Assembly: GCA_003255065.1 (NCBI GenBank)
Contig: QAOA01002502.1
Span: 144,934-208,933, forward strand
Source of the DNA: Cercis canadensis
Lineage: Eukaryota > Streptophyta > Magnoliopsida > Fabales > Fabaceae
Direction: 5' to 3'
Length of the DNA: 64,000 nucleotides
The notes under the pieces are model-generated. The model ran no database searches, was not told where the DNA came from, and saw nothing but the letters and a program-made list of their open reading frames with translations. Below, piece after piece: positions 43,547-56,154 of this stretch (its first letter is position 1; each line of letters opens with the position of its first letter). The translations under genes and the position numbers were made by a program.

Positions 43547-45937
43547 TCAAGTCGGGTAGATGGCATCACTCAAAGCCACTTCCTTAACCAAACTTTCATC
43601 TCCACCATAGAACTTCTTAAGTCGATGTCTATTGACCTTGAAGGTCCTCCCCGTAGTCACATCTCGGATTTCAATTGCACCATAAGCAAAAATATTAGTG
43701 ACAACAAAGGGTCCCTCCTATCAGGATCTCAATTTACCTAGTTACGACTTAAGGCGAGAGTTGTATAGAAGCACTTTCTCCCCTACTTGGAATTCCTTCC
43801 GAAGGATCAGCTTCTCATAAAAGGTCTTAGTCTTCTCTTTGTACAGCCAAGAGTTCTCATAGGCCTCTAATCGGAGTTCCTCTAACTCTTGAAGTTGTAA
43901 CTTCCTCTCGACTCCTGCTAGTCCTATGTCCATGTTGCAAGCCCTAACTGCCCAATATGCCCGATGCTCTAACTCCACTGGTAAGTGACACACCTTCCTA
44001 AAGACAAACCTATAAGGCGACATGCCTATAGGTGTCTTGTAGGCGGTCCGATATGCCCATAAAGCATCCTCCAACATCTTACTCCAATCCTTTCTATCCG
44101 GCCTCACAGTTTTCTCCAAAATTCTCTTAACCTCTTGATTAGAAACTTCGGCTTGGTCATTCGTCTGAGGATGGTAAGGGGTGGAAGTATTGTGGAAAAC
44201 TCCATACTTGCTCAGTAAGGTCTTCATGTGCCGGTTGCAGAAGTGTGATCCTTGATCACTGATGATCGCTCTGGGTATGCCAAACCAACAAAAGATATGT
44301 GATCTAACAAACTCTACAACCATATGAGAATCATCAATCTTGGTGGGAATAGCTTCCACCCACTTGGAAACATAATCCACAGCCAACAGAATATAAACAA
44401 AGCCAAAGGAAACAGGAAATGGACCCATAAAATCAATACTCCAAACATAAAAAAGCTCACAGAACAACAAAGGTTGTTAGGGCATCTCATTCCTACGAGT
44501 TATATTCCCTAATTTTTGGCATTGCACACAAGATTTACAAAAGGCATATGCATCATGAAACAAAGTGGACCAATATAAACTAGAATCTAATACTTTTCTA
44601 GTTGTTCTCTAAGGACCAAAATGACCTCCACAGGCATAGGAATGACAGAAAGTAAGCATAGAATGGAACTCATGGTTAGGCACACATCTCCTAATTATCT
44701 GATCACTATAGAATCTCTACAAATAAGGATCATCCCACACATAATATTTAGCCTCACTCTTAAATTTATCAATCTGTGCACGTGTGAGGTGTGCAGGCAA
44801 AGCATGAGCAACCAGATAATTAACAATATCAGCAAACTAGGGAAACTCACCATGCAGCTCTAAAAGCTGCTCGTCAGGGAATGAATCCTGAATAGGAAAC
44901 TGCTCATCAGAATCTCTCTCGATCCGGCTCAGGTGGTCAGCAACCACATTCTCTGCTCCACTCCTATCTTTAATCTCAAGGTTGAACTCTTGGAGAAGGA
45001 GCATCCATCTGATCAATCTGGGTTTGACATCTGGTTTCTTCAGGAGGAACTTGAGTGTTGCATGGTCAGAAAAATCACCACATGAGAACAAAGCAAGTAA
45101 GATCTAAATTTATCTAAAGTAAAGACAATTGCTAAAAGCTCTTTCTCGGCTGTGGTGTAGTTCGCTTGGGCAGAATCAAGTGTCCTCGAGGCATAGTAAA
45201 TCACATGATGGGCCTTACAAACCCTCTGGGCAAGGACTGCTCCCACTGCGTAGTTGGATGCATCACACATCAACTCAAATGGCAGCGTCCAGTCGGGAGG
45301 TCGGATGATGGGAGTAGAAGTGAGAGCCTTCTTGAGGTGATCAAATGCATCCTTGCAAGGCTGGCTAAAAATGAAATCCACATCATTTTGCAGCAGGTTG
45401 GACATCGGGACGGCAATCTTGCTGAAATCACGAATGAAGCGCCGATAGAATCCTGCATGACCAAGAAATGAACGAACTTCCCTCACGCATGCTGGGTAAG
45501 GCAAAGAAGAAATAACATCAATCTTAGCAGGATTTACCTCTAAGCCTTTGCCAGAGACTACATGTCCTAGGAGACCTTGTTCTACCATAAAATAACATTT
45601 TTCAAAATTCAGAATAAGATTAGTCTCTATACACCTATGCAAAACTCTAGACAAGCTATATAGGCAGTCATCAAAGGAAGAGCCATATACAGTAAATTCA
45701 TCCATGAATACCTCCATACAATGCTCTATAAAATCAGAAAATATACTAATCATGCAACGTTGAAAGGTACCTGGGGCATTGCAAAGACCAAATGGCATCC
45801 GCCGATATGCAAAGGTGCCGAAGGGGCAGGTAAAGGTGGTCTTTTCCTGATCCTCAGGTGCAATGTGAATCTGGAAATAACCAATGAACCCATTCAGAAA
45901 GCAATAATGAGACTTTCCTGCCAGCCGCTCTAACATT
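43547..45937 (-). pseudogene. D pol: RT (partial), RNase H, integrase
   Basis: RT/RNase H frame 45040-45937 begins within RT at [13 protein letters not shown]. The RT active site reads FMDE rather than FMDD (about 45696-45707). RNase H motifs are LMCDASNYAVGAVLAQ and TAEKELL, with a frameshift near 45085 before the [11 protein letters not shown] segment of 44837-45091. Integrase 43742-44470 has [21 protein letters not shown] and [11 protein letters not shown]. Stops at about 44478 and 44837, and another near 43740, interrupt it. The stop of the whole frame is at 43547-43549. Inactive. Confidence 0.85.
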
Positions 45938-46491
45938 GCAAAGATATAAACGAATCCCTTATATAGGAATTCAGTTAGGAGGCTAAACCTAATTGAAGCT
46001 AAGAATGATAACAAAACCTACATCTAATATATGTCCGGCCCACAAGCTTAAAGGCCCAAAATAAAGACTTAACTAAAACTAGTTAAATAAGACATAGTTT
46101 TTGGCCCAAGGCCCAAAATAAAAGCATTAAAAAATTTGGCCTAAAACAAATAATAAGATAAGGCCCATGATGCATCTCTAGACTATGCAAATTAGGCTCA
46201 TTAATTCTTGAGTTAATGTCCAAACTTGATCTTCAAGTTTCCTCCAAAACAAGCTCCAAACTTGGGCTCCAAGCTCGTCCATGCGCTCCTTCTACAAGAG
46301 ACAGATAAGTGATTCATCTTAACTCTGAACTTGGCCCAACTGCTCTCTCTTTGGTCTACACCTCTTATACTAGGCTCAGCAGCGCCTCTTTCACACGTTT
46401 AGCCCTGCTTCTACTCATTGGGCCTCCAACTCCAAGCAAGGGATCATGAACGCGCCTAGGGTTAGGGCGTGTAGCAAACTGATTCGTATCA
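45938..46491 (-). repeat. 5' LTR of C, left-truncated
   Basis: Matches 17041-17596 over about 555 bp and ends GATTCGTATCA before TSD ATAAA (46492-46496). The first 200 bp of the LTR are missing at the D junction. It carries a TATA-like CCCTTATATAGG (45956-45967, minus CCTATATAAGGG). Confidence 0.88.
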
Positions 46492-46496
46492 ATAAA

Positions 46497-48874
46497 TCTC
46501 TCATCTCCTTTGTTTGGGAGTTTTCATTGAAAAAAGGAAAGGAAACAAGATGATTGATTTAAACCTTTGGAGTCCTTTTTTGAGCAATTCCTGTGTTCCT
46601 CCAAATTGGAGGGTTTGGAGAGGAAATATGTGTTAATAACTATTATACCCCTTTAATTTTTTAAAAATTCCTCTCCCATATCCCACACAAACCCGATACT
46701 TTCCTCTTTTCTCTTCGCATCTCTCAGCTACACCTCCGCCTCCCTTCATTTCAGAGACAAACCCAACTTCGACAACGTCGATCACCATCACCCATTGTTG
46801 TCCCCATCACCATCACCCATTGCCTTTGCAGTCCACTTCCAGGTAATCTTTCTTCTATCTTAGGCATCAGCATAGTTTGATTGCATCTCGTGTTCCTAAC
46901 TTTTATGCTTCTCATGTTCCTTTGTTGCTCTAGCTAGCGCTACTCATATACTAACGAACTATTGTTCTAAGTAGTCCTCAATGTTGAATTTTCAGTAAAA
47001 GCCTGAATTACCAAATCTTGTAATACCTAATGCTAGTTCCAATTTCTTCTTCAAAAATTTGCTTCCTTGAAACAATCTGCTACTGCAGTTCTATAATTTC
47101 AATTTTTCTTCGCATTTTATACGCTTTTGGATATTGTAGTTGCGATTATTGATGGCCATATTTGCTCAATTAGATTAGGGACCCATTTTTGTGATTAATT
47201 GAAAAACTCTAGCTACACCTTGGTGTGTCTATTCTTTGTTTATAATATTCTCATGCGCAAACTGCTTCTTGCCCTCGTGTTCATTTGTAATTGCAATATT
47301 GATTTTTGCTGGCTTGTTCTTTCTCTTATTTGCTTTTAATTGTGGGAGACTGAGCAAGTTGACTATACCTCATGTGGCTGTAGCCACTGTCTTCTTTGTA
47401 GATGACCCTTCTCCAAACTCTATTAATTAATGTCTTCTCCTATATACCCTTTTTCCTGATGCACTTCTCTTATATCCACTTGCCTAAAAATGATTCTGCT
47501 TTTCCACTTGAAATTTAAGAACCTTTAACCAATATAATTTTGCATATTTGGTTGGGAACTTCAAATTTAGTTAGCAATGTAAAATTTTCATTTTGAGGAG
47601 ACTCCTTGTGGAAAAAGTTGATTCAAGAATTGGGGAAAATTATTGGGTATGTGTCAAATTATGTTCTGGTTTCGCCGGATTGTTACCTGATTTCAGTGTC
47701 TGTTTTATTAGATATATTCAGTTGGTAGGGAATGACACTTCACTTCGGATAAGATACAAAGGTGAATCTTGTTAATCTAATGTTTGTGGATAAGATACAA
47801 AAGTACTGGATTTCCAATATTGCTGAAAGTATAACCTTCACTTCGGAATTTGCGTAATTTATTATTGCTGAAAAGGTATTTAGATTATGCATTCTGATTA
47901 TAGTTTATTGGAAAAAGAAGAAAACATCATTTTCCTTTGGAAAGTCCTTCATTGGTTACTGAAATAGATAGAATTAGCTCATTCTCGTCCCTTTTTATGG
48001 AAATTAAAGAATTCCATGACTAAGGAATTTCAGTGAAGCCCAGGTTCTGTTGTGCTTTCTTCTAGAAATTGGTCAAAAGAATTTTTGTGTTAATACGAAC
48101 TTTTGTTAGGACTTTTTGGTGATTGCTGGGTTTGTTCCTTGAGTTTGGAGCAGTTCTTATTAAGTAGTTTCAAAGGTTTTGGCAGGGTTGAAGAGGTTAA
48201 AATTTTATGTCTGTGTGGTTTATGCAATTCAAGATTAATGCTCATATTTTTAAGGATATTTCATTGCATGTGGATATGATTCAATATAAGATTACACCCT
48301 TGTTGCACTCATGTTTTTCCCTCTCTCTAGTTGATGTTGTTTTACCTACTTATATGTATGTACTTCTTTCTTCCTTATCTTAATGAATTTCTTCTTTTAC
48401 TAAAAACAATAATAATAACTTCATTAAAGGTAAGGAGAGCTCTAGATGGTGTGGTGTCAAATTATCAATGGATCACTAGTTGCATTACTTTTAACTTGCT
48501 CTCGTCTAAGAGAGCTTGATCTGTGGATTATGATACACAGGGCAGGGAATTCTTGAAATGATAGGTCAAAAAATTATACAGTTATTGAATAATTTGGAGC
48601 TATCCAGTTTTGGCACCAAGTAATTCAAAAATTATTTTACAGAAACTAATTTATAATGTATGACTAAAAAAAATAATTTGGAGCTATCCAATTTTGGTCA
48701 TGCTTATGTGTATAAAAACCTATATGCAGCTTCCTGCCTATGAGAAAATGTAGATGAGGATACATGGATTAACAACAGGGAGAGGAGAGAATTCTGTAAA
48801 TGCTATAAATGCTTGCATTTATTTATTTTTAATAAAGTTTGTCCTTGAAATGCTTATTTTGTTTGATCTTTTAG
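46497..48874 (+). other. F 5' region: possible untranslated exon and intron
   Basis: No coding gene. A pyrimidine-rich stretch (46690-46842) ends in CCAG|GTAATC, a plausible splice donor. GATCTTTTAG at 48865-48874 is a plausible acceptor right before the transposase ATG. This would make a leader intron of about 2 kb. Splicing is inferred from sequence only. Confidence 0.4.
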
Positions 48875-50250
48875 ATGGATAATCAAGGAGATGAGAGAAT
48901 TCGTGCACTGCTTAGATGGAGAGAAAGGCGTCAAAGGGTTATTGTTCAAGTTGTATGCCTTATAGTTTATTGGTATTTAATTTGAAAGTGCTCCAGGACT
49001 AGGCAAATTGACCGTAGTTTGAGTTTAGAGAGAGAAAAAGCACGAACAAAACTAATGGCAAAAATATCTACTAATGAAAGAAGTCACAATATAATAAGAA
49101 TGAGACCTAAAGGTTTTTTAGATTTTTGTTCTAGGTTAGTAAGAGAGGGAGGTCTCCTACCAATACAACAGGCAACTGTAGAAGAACAAGTTGCCAAAAC
49201 ACTTTACATTTTGACACATAATGTCAGAAATCGTGAGATCTAATTTTGGTTTTGACATTTTGGTGAGACAACTAGTCGACATTTTCATCGTTGCTTAAAT
49301 CATTAGTTTAGTTAGAAGATAAATATCTTAAACAACTAGATGGCTCTCAAATTCCAATAGAGATACTTGGAGAAAGTAGATTATACCCTTATTTTAAGGT
49401 AAATATATCTTCAGATTGATAACTTTAAATCTGTTTGATTCAAAAATATTAATGTAAAACTTTGAATTTAATGCTAGGATTGTATTGGGGCAATAGATAG
49501 TACACGTATTCAAGCAAAAGTGTCTTTGGAGGATGCTCCAAAATATCGGGGTAGGAAAGATTATCCAACCCAAAATGTGTTAGCTACATGCTTGTTTGAC
49601 CTTAAATTTAGTTATGTGTTACCTGGATGGGAAGGAACTGCATCAGACTCAAGAATATTAAAATACACACTAAGCAAAGAAGATTATCTTAGAATACCCA
49701 GAAGTAATTAACATGATTGATGTGCTTTTGTAGCTTCTACTTTTTTCCCTAAGCTACATTTTAGTAATGATAGTTATTATTGATAGGTAAATATTACCTT
49801 GTTGATGTTGGTTTCATGTTGGGAAAAAGGCTTATTACACCTTATAGAGGTGTACGCTATCACTTGAAATAGTACTCAAGAAATCTGCCTCAAACAGCAT
49901 GAGAATTATTCAATCTTCGACATTCATCCTCGCGCAATGCTATTGAAAGGGCTTTTGAGATTTTGAAGAAAAGATTTCCTATCATTGGTAGTGGAACTAA
50001 ACCAGCTTATGGAGTCAAGACCCAAAACATAATTATTTTAGCATGCTGCATTTTGCATAATTATTTGATGGGGGTAGATCCAAATCAAAAGCTGATTGAT
50101 GAAGTAGATGAAGAAATTACTAGCCAAAATGAGTCTCAACAACATATTCATGACCATAGAGATGAGGGTGAACAAGCTGCTCTTGGAGAGCAATTGAGAG
50201 ATTATATAGTTGTTGCTATGCGGAGAGATTACATAGGTTGTATCTCCTAG
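48875..50250 (+). pseudogene. PIF/Harbinger transposase (DDE superfamily), disrupted
   Basis: Starts MDNQGDERIRALL at 48875. Coding blocks continue after likely introns: 48990-49243 with a helical N-terminal region, 49479-49705 with DCIGAIDSTRI (first Asp), KYRGRKDYPTQNVLA and LPGWEGTASDSRIL (second Asp), and 49785-50250 with RSSRNAIERAFEILKKRFPI (catalytic Glu) and ACCILHNYLM. One GT-AG intron, about 49399-49478, is clear. Lesions: stops after HNVRNREI (49241-49243) and two stops near 49867 and 49900 (after RYHLK and PQTA). It would cut and paste F if intact. It is the same strand as the Myb-like gene downstream. Confidence 0.85.
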
Positions 50251-50569
50251 TTTATAGTTTAGCTATTTGAAAATTATTAGATGAGTTTGGTCCATCTGTG
50301 TCTCATAGTTTATAGTTCAGTTATTTGCTTTTATGACTCAATCAGATTGTATTGTGAAAGATTTATTACTATTTAATGCAGTTTTTGAACAATATTGGCT
50401 TTCTTGAGTTTCAGTTTTCCTTCATTTAATGAATCATGCTTCCTATTTTTCCTTCATTTTATGTTACCAGATTTAGAAAAGATTCTCATTTCTGCTGATT
50501 GTAGCTTATAACTTTTATGTTCTGTTGATGGATGCAATCACGTTTTTGTTTTGGCTGTTTTTAGGAAGT

Positions 50570-51389
50570 ATGCCTAAGAAACAAGTTTCAAAAGGAAACA
50601 ATAGTAAGGAATCATGGACAAATGACATGGATGAAGCTCTTTTTGAGGCGTATTTGCATCAACATAATTTGAGAAATAGATCTGGCAATAACTTCACAAC
50701 TATTGCATATGAAAACATAGTAAAAGAGTTAGAAGAAAAATTTCAAAGAGAGTTTGTGAAGGAAAAGGTGAAGGATCTTTGGAAGAACTTGAAGAAGATA
50801 TTTTCAAGGTGTTATGACATATTCAAGAATGGTTCAAGTGGATTTGGTTGGGATTCAACTACAAAACGCTGGTTGGCTACCCCTGAAGTTTGAAAAAACT
50901 TACTTGCGGTTTGTTTTTAAGCATTTTTATGTTCATTTGCCTTAAAAATATTATTTTCTCCTAACCTAATGTTATATGTTTTCTAGGAAAAGCCTGAAGT
51001 TGCTGAGTGGATGAACAAGCCTATTGCTCATTATGACAAGATGGTGATTCTTTATGGAAAAGATAGAGCTACTGGAGACAATTATGAAACAGCAAGGGAA
51101 CTTAACCTTAATAAATCTTTTATTGAGGAAACTCTCTGTAGATAAGGCACTTCACAAGGTGCAAGTAGTTTAAAACCTTAAAAAAAAAAGGCTAAGGATG
51201 ATAAAGAATTTGATGGAATTAGAGAGGCCTTTTCATGAGGTTGCTCAAGCTCTTAAAGAGGGAAATAAAGTTTATCAGAGAGTCAAGCAGTCAGTCCCAA
51301 GTATTACTGAAGATCAAGTTTGGAAACTTTTGGAAGATTTGAAAATATTACTTCAAATGGTATTTAGTCCCCCTGTTACAGCAAGGTAA
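50570..51389 (+). pseudogene. PIF/Harbinger Myb/SANT-like accessory protein
   Basis: Starts MPKKQVSKGNNSKESWTND at 50570. It has a trihelix/Myb-SANT-like domain (WTNDMDEALFEAYLHQ ... KVKDLWKNLKKIF ... GFGWDSTTKRW) to about 50893, a probable intron (about 50894-50989), then KPEVAEWMNKPIAHYDKM. An in-frame TAA at 51143-51145 interrupts it. The remaining frame runs to 51389 (QRVKQSVPSITEDQVWKLL). Known PIF elements need this second protein to help the transposase reach DNA. Probably inactive. Confidence 0.8.
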
Positions 51390-53075
51390 TAATTCATACT
51401 TCTTTTGTCAGCCATGGCCAAATTGTTCTTCAATTGCTTCTCTTAAGTATGCTAGCATGTGGAATTTATTAAGTATGTTAGCATGGGTCTACGTACTTGG
51501 AAGTTGTACAAAGAATTCAGACAATGGAACTTAAATTAATATATTATATGATTTTCTATAAAGTAAATTTACAAATGTAGATATGAATATAACTTTTAAA
51601 GTAGTCCCTTTGACCTAGCATTTTCTTGTAATCTTTTTGCAATTTGACTATTGCTCTTATACAACAACTACTATTTTCTTTGGATCCGGACCAATTCAGC
51701 TTGATTGGACCCATGAACTTTAGTCTTGGATTGCTCTTATAAAATAGGGTCTTGTTTCCTTTTTTTTGGGGTTTGGGTATTCAAGGTTTTATTTAATTTT
51801 AGACATGTTTTTATTGCATTGCATGTACTAGGTTAGCTAGTTACCTTATCCGTGTAATGTAACTCATAAAGTACTTGTCATAATAAATATCTACATCTTT
51901 GATATTAGATCAAATAATATTAGTATTGCTGTGACTAAAATGTGTTGTGTAAGTATAGCTTTGGTGTGAAGCTTTTTGTACATGTATAGGAATAAATACA
52001 AGGCATGTTTGTTTGGGATGGTTCTGCAAGGGCAAGGTCTCCTCTCCAGCTTTGACATGTTCTCCCTATACTTTCAAGGCAGGACTTGGATATAGCTTTT
52101 GCTGCAATATGAATTCTAGGTTGTACACCAGGGAAAGAGAAATGGATTTATATCAGTTTTTTCTTGTATCTTTTTATCTGTAAATATTTATAGTCTGTTT
52201 ATAGCATTGTGGCTTGAATGTATCAGATTTGCTCCCTTTTATATGCATTTGAGAGGAAAATTGGGGGCTGGTGCTTGGATTCATTTGTAATGATTGATAT
52301 TAAGAGAGAAAGTGTCATAGCTTAGCATGTTTATAAAGTGAATGTAATCAATTTTGTTTGCATGAGATTGTATTTACAGCATGTATCCTTTTAAATAATT
52401 CTGAGTTTGTGATGTTCTTCATGCAAGTGACTACAAGCTTACTTAAGCTAATTGGACATGCGATGAGTAGTTAGTTTTATATTGTGAACTTTACTCTGTT
52501 ACCTGTCTGTTAGATCTTTTATTTGAACTGCACAAGCTTGTAAGCCCACGAGGCTTTTATCTTTGATGATTTTAGTCTTATGGTTTAATAACAGAAGAGA
52601 AAGAATATTGGAAAAATTATGATGAATTTTTTAACATCATATCAAGTTGTTCCCATGTTTTCTTTGGGGGCAATAGGGTGTTTGTATTGGTATTGCAACT
52701 TTGTCTTGGCCAATTTGAACTTTTATTGTTAGTTTTTTATATATATTATTCTTGTGATCAAATTGCCTCAATTTGAACTTTTTACTGTTATGCTTAATCA
52801 TTGCTTTATAATATGTTAAGATGATTTATCACTAATTTGTTGATTAATTTAATTTTTTAGAAAAATATTTAATTTATTTTCTAGTTTTATTAATTAATTA
52901 GTTTAGAGAAAAAAATGTATTATATTATTTAATTTTATATTAAATATGTCTATTTTAATAATAAGGGTAAACTAGTAAAAATACTTTACAATAGGATTTT
53001 TCCTTTCCTTTTACTCATTTTAATCATCCAAACAAATGAGAAGAAAATTCATCCCTTTTCTTTCCCTCTTTTTTT
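51390..53075 (+). other. F 3' non-coding region
   Basis: AT-rich, increasingly so from 52720 to 53000. No gene, RNA or further insertion recognised. Confidence 0.6.
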
Positions 53076-53124
53076 CTCCCCTCCTCTCCTTTCCCCTCTA
53101 AAAGAACTTCCAAATAGACCCTGA
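53076..53124. repeat. Right TIR and TSD of F
   Basis: The terminal inverted repeat ends ...AACTTCCAAATAGACCC at 53121, followed by TGA. Its C/T-rich inner part mirrors the A/G-rich inner part of the left TIR. Confidence 0.88.
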
Positions 53125-54434
53125 GACTTCAACTCATTGATAGTAGTTGCAAGCTAGCCTATCTGAGTTTCCAAGCTCTGAATGCTGGTCTCAGTCCTTT
53201 GTTGGAATTTTATGTTATTGGTTGCCAATTGTTTCACCTAATCTTCCTAGCTTGGTTCTGGCTTGTTGGCTTGCTGCGTATGCTGCTTCATCGGTTGTTG
53301 TAACTGTTGGTTGCTTAGGCCTACATTGTATCTAAGTTGCTGCTGCTGATAGGTTTGGCCAAAATTTTCACCATACATCAAATTAGAATGATCTCTCTAA
53401 CTAGGGTTGTATATAGGAGAGTGGAGGTCATATATGGGTTGTTGCTGGTAAGGTTTGCTAGGAAAAATGTCAACCACTGCTTCACTATTATCTTGGAGAG
53501 TAGAGCATTGATCCGTTGGATGGCTTGGTAGGGAACAAATGCCACATAATTTTGCAGAAGCTTAAACTTGTGTGCGTCCCATTGCCAACTGTTTAATCAG
53601 GGAGATCAGTTCCTCCAACTTATTCTCCACTCTCTATTGGTCTACCATTTGCACCTTGTTCACTCCTTTGGCTGAGGTAACCATCCGTGTGTCAAACTAT
53701 TGTGCATTTGCTGTCATGTTGGCTATTAACTCCCTTGCAACCATAAGAGTCTTATCTACCAAGGCACCTCCAGAAGCAGAATCCACCATGCTCCGATCCA
53801 TAGGAATAAGTCCTTCATAGAAATACTGGATGAGCAACTGGTAATTGATTTGGTGATGAGGACAGCTTGCACAAAGTTTCTTGAATCTCTCCCAGTACTC
53901 ATGCAGTGTTTCCCCACTGTTTTGTTTTATGCCACATATATTTCCTCATAGCAGCAGCTCTTGAAGTAGGGAAGAACATTTCTAGGAAAAGCTTATTCAT
54001 GTCATTCCAGCATGTGATGGCAGCTGACTGCAAATAGTATAGACGGTCCTTTGATGTCCATCTAATGAGAAAGGGAAGACCCTCAGCTTGATATGCTCCT
54101 CCAAGATTCCTTGCGGTTTCATGGTCAAACAAACTATATGAAATTTCTTTAAGTGCTTGTAAGGGTCCTCACCTGCAAGTCCATGAAACTTAGGGAGCAA
54201 GTGTATTAATCTAAATTTTAACTCAAAGTTAGTATTCAAATCGGGGTATGGAATATACAAAGGCTGGTAATTGACATCAGGGGCAGCCAATTCTTTGAGT
54301 GTTCTAGCATGCATATTATTAGTCATGATGGGCTCTATACTATCAGTGGCTTTATGTGCTCTAGCAAGTGTGTGCAAGGTCCTCTCAATTTCAAAATCAA
54401 ATTCAAGTAAATCAAAGCGAAAAGACCTAGTCAT
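53122..54434 (-). pseudogene. gag of element G
   Basis: Opens with MTRSFRFDLLEFDFEIERTL at 54434, homologous to A and A3 gag starts. It continues through [20 protein letters not shown] and LRVFPFSLDG, then frameshifts near 54060 and has several stops before the C-terminal linker cut by F at 53122. A knuckle region (CGICSLPSHPTDQC-like, with changes) is near 53510-53545. Degenerate, older than A. Confidence 0.85.
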
Positions 54435-54907
54435 ACACCATACACCATACACAAAACACAACAAGTATAGGAAAAGACGAAAAGCCCTAGATTGAAAACT
54501 AAATTTTTTTTCTTTTTGTAAAACAACTCAATTGTAATAATTCTAATTAACCTAGCTAAGCAATTAAAAATCTCATAATTACCAAAACTTCAAAACAAAA
54601 TAGAATAACACTAAATTTCTGTAAGAAAAATCTTTTAAAAATTGAAAAAGAGACCAAAATGGTGGAATTTGGCCAAAAACTAGGCTACCTCATGACGAAG
54701 CGGTGACTCTTACTCCTCACAATGCCTTTCCTTTGTCCACCAAATTTCAACTCAATCCAAGTTAGCCAGAATTTTACCGAAATTTGAAGACTGTACGGAA
54801 AGGAAAAGGAAAGTAAAACAGGAAGGAAAACAAAACAAAGGAAAACAAGGGAAGAACAAAAAGGACAAAGGTCAATGAGTCATAATAGATTAATATGTTT
54901 GATGAAA
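54435..54907 (-). other. G leader, no gene
   Basis: A-rich leader between primer site and gag. No coding signal seen. Confidence 0.6.
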
Positions 54908-54924
54908 TCCCCGGAATTGTTCCA
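54908..54924 (-). promoter_or_regulatory. Degenerate primer-binding site of G
   Basis: Plus strand TCCCCGGAATTGTTCCA at the position where A and B have TCCCCGGCAACGGCGCCA. The outer bases are kept while the middle has changed, with one base lost. Confidence 0.65.
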
Positions 54925-54930
54925 AAATTT

Positions 54931-56154
54931 TGACAGGTGACGAACCGTGCAAAATTACAATAACCGATTGCAAAAAGTTTGTAATATAGTACGCAACCAG
55001 GTCGTCTCCCAAGGATTCACCAGAACACTTCAATCTAACTAGGACTTAACGTAAACAAGATGAGGGTTAAGTTTGTATGCAATATGTAAAGGAAATCAAA
55101 ATGCAAAAAAATAAAAATAAAGAATTAGATCAAAATATGAAAATACAATAAATCGAAGTATGCAACCGAACCTAGTTAATCTATCATTGTTCCCTAAAGA
55201 TAATCTGAATTTAATTTAATCCTTGGTTGAATGTTACCTGGAACCTTTGACAATAACACTCAGAATTTATACTGAATAACTATTAAGGATTTAATTAATC
55301 TAAGATTTAAGATCCTAAGCAACCGCACTATATAAATAAATCTAGATAAATTTAAAAATCAAATTCCCAAGGCAATCATACGTCAAAGACCTTCAATTTA
55401 TGATTAACAATTTGATTACCGCAATGAGCACAATCAACGAACTGAATTCATCCAAATCATGCAATTAAATTACCATTCAATCACATAATCAACAGAAAAA
55501 GGAAAGTCAAATTGAATTAAATCAAACCAGACTGTGAAGCACATGAGCTTTAGATTAACAAAAGTTGGCTCCTCTTAAATTGATTATAGTAGAAATTAGC
55601 CCTCCATAGAAGACATGAACACAGAAAATGTCTAAGGTAAAATTATAGGAGGAGGAAGAGAGAGTTTTTCTCAACCTCTGAAAATATGTGTCTATCTAGC
55701 ATAGGTTTCCTTATCTCCAATGGTCTCTTAATTACAAAATTACACTTAATTTTTTTAAACCCTAATTGTAAAAATGTGACAAAGCCTAATGTGTGTGTGC
55801 TGGCCTAGTAAGCGGGACAAGTCAATGTTGGACAGGTGCAGAAATTCTGGATTGCTTCCATGCAAAATTCAACTGTCCAAACGTGAGAATCAAATTCTGA
55901 GCTTTGCATATAAAATTTAGCATTTTCTCTCAGCTTTCCAACAAAATGAAATCACATCAATTGGACAACTACAACTCATGATATAGCAAAAAATGTAAAC
56001 AATGCCAGAAATTACCAATTATGCAAATAAGATCCTACAAGCACAAACAAGTCTAAATCTATAAAATATATTTATAAGCTATCAAAATCAATAGAAATAC
56101 ACACCAAAAGACTAAGTATAAGGGAAATAAATAATATAAAATAATATATTATCA
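54931..56154 (-). repeat. 5' LTR of G
   Basis: About 1,224 bp, TGACAGGTGACG to TATTATCA. The right boundary is where plus-strand gypsy protease sequence of H starts. The partner LTR is outside the window, so boundaries rest on TG...CA ends and primer-site position. Confidence 0.75.

Larger units (their letters stand above)
40580..45937 (-). mobile_element. Athila-type element D, 5' part deleted
   Basis: Contains a 3' LTR, polypurine tract, 3' non-coding region, integrase, RNase H and the distal two thirds of RT. It ends abruptly inside RT at about 45937, where sequence changes to the C LTR. Protease, gag, primer site and 5' LTR are gone. It inserted in C gag; the flank is ATTGG at 40575-40579 and the partner TSD is lost. 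Confidence 0.85.
16837..46491 (-). mobile_element. Chromovirus-type gypsy element C
   Basis: Bounded by LTRs ending TGATGTG and TATCA with identical flanking ATAAA (16832-16836, 46492-46496). C-proper is 16837-18947, 39571-40579 and 45938-46491. Gag has a CCHC knuckle and protease a DSG motif, unlike the Athila-type neighbours. RT core, RNase H and integrase core are missing, and the 5' LTR, primer site and leader are partly deleted. B is inserted in protease and D in gag. Confidence 0.85.
16792..53121 (+). mobile_element. PIF/Harbinger transposon F with nested retrotransposons
   Basis: Terminal inverted repeats begin GGGTCTGTTTGGAAGTT on the left and, read in reverse, GGGTCTATTTGGAAGTT on the right. 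About 36 of the first 40 bases match. The 3-bp flanks TGA (16789-16791 and 53122-53124) are identical. F-proper is only 16792-16836 plus 46492-53121 (about 6.7 kb); the rest is retrotransposon C and its passengers. It encodes a DDE transposase and a Myb/SANT-like protein, the two-gene layout of plant PIF/Harbinger elements. The usual TSD is TTA or TAA, so TGA is a variant. Confidence 0.85.
11610..56154 (-). mobile_element. Athila-type element G, split by a 36-kb insertion
   Basis: Minus-strand element whose pol (12684-16791) and gag (53122-54434) are separated exactly by PIF element F. The amino-acid match continues across the two breakpoints, from the TMQNLE-like coiled coil at 53.1 kb to the LPSQ-type linker at 16.79 kb, and a 3-bp TSD (TGA) is present. 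The 5' LTR is 54931-56154. The 3' LTR would lie left of A3, off the window. G itself sits inside gypsy element H. Confidence 0.85.
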
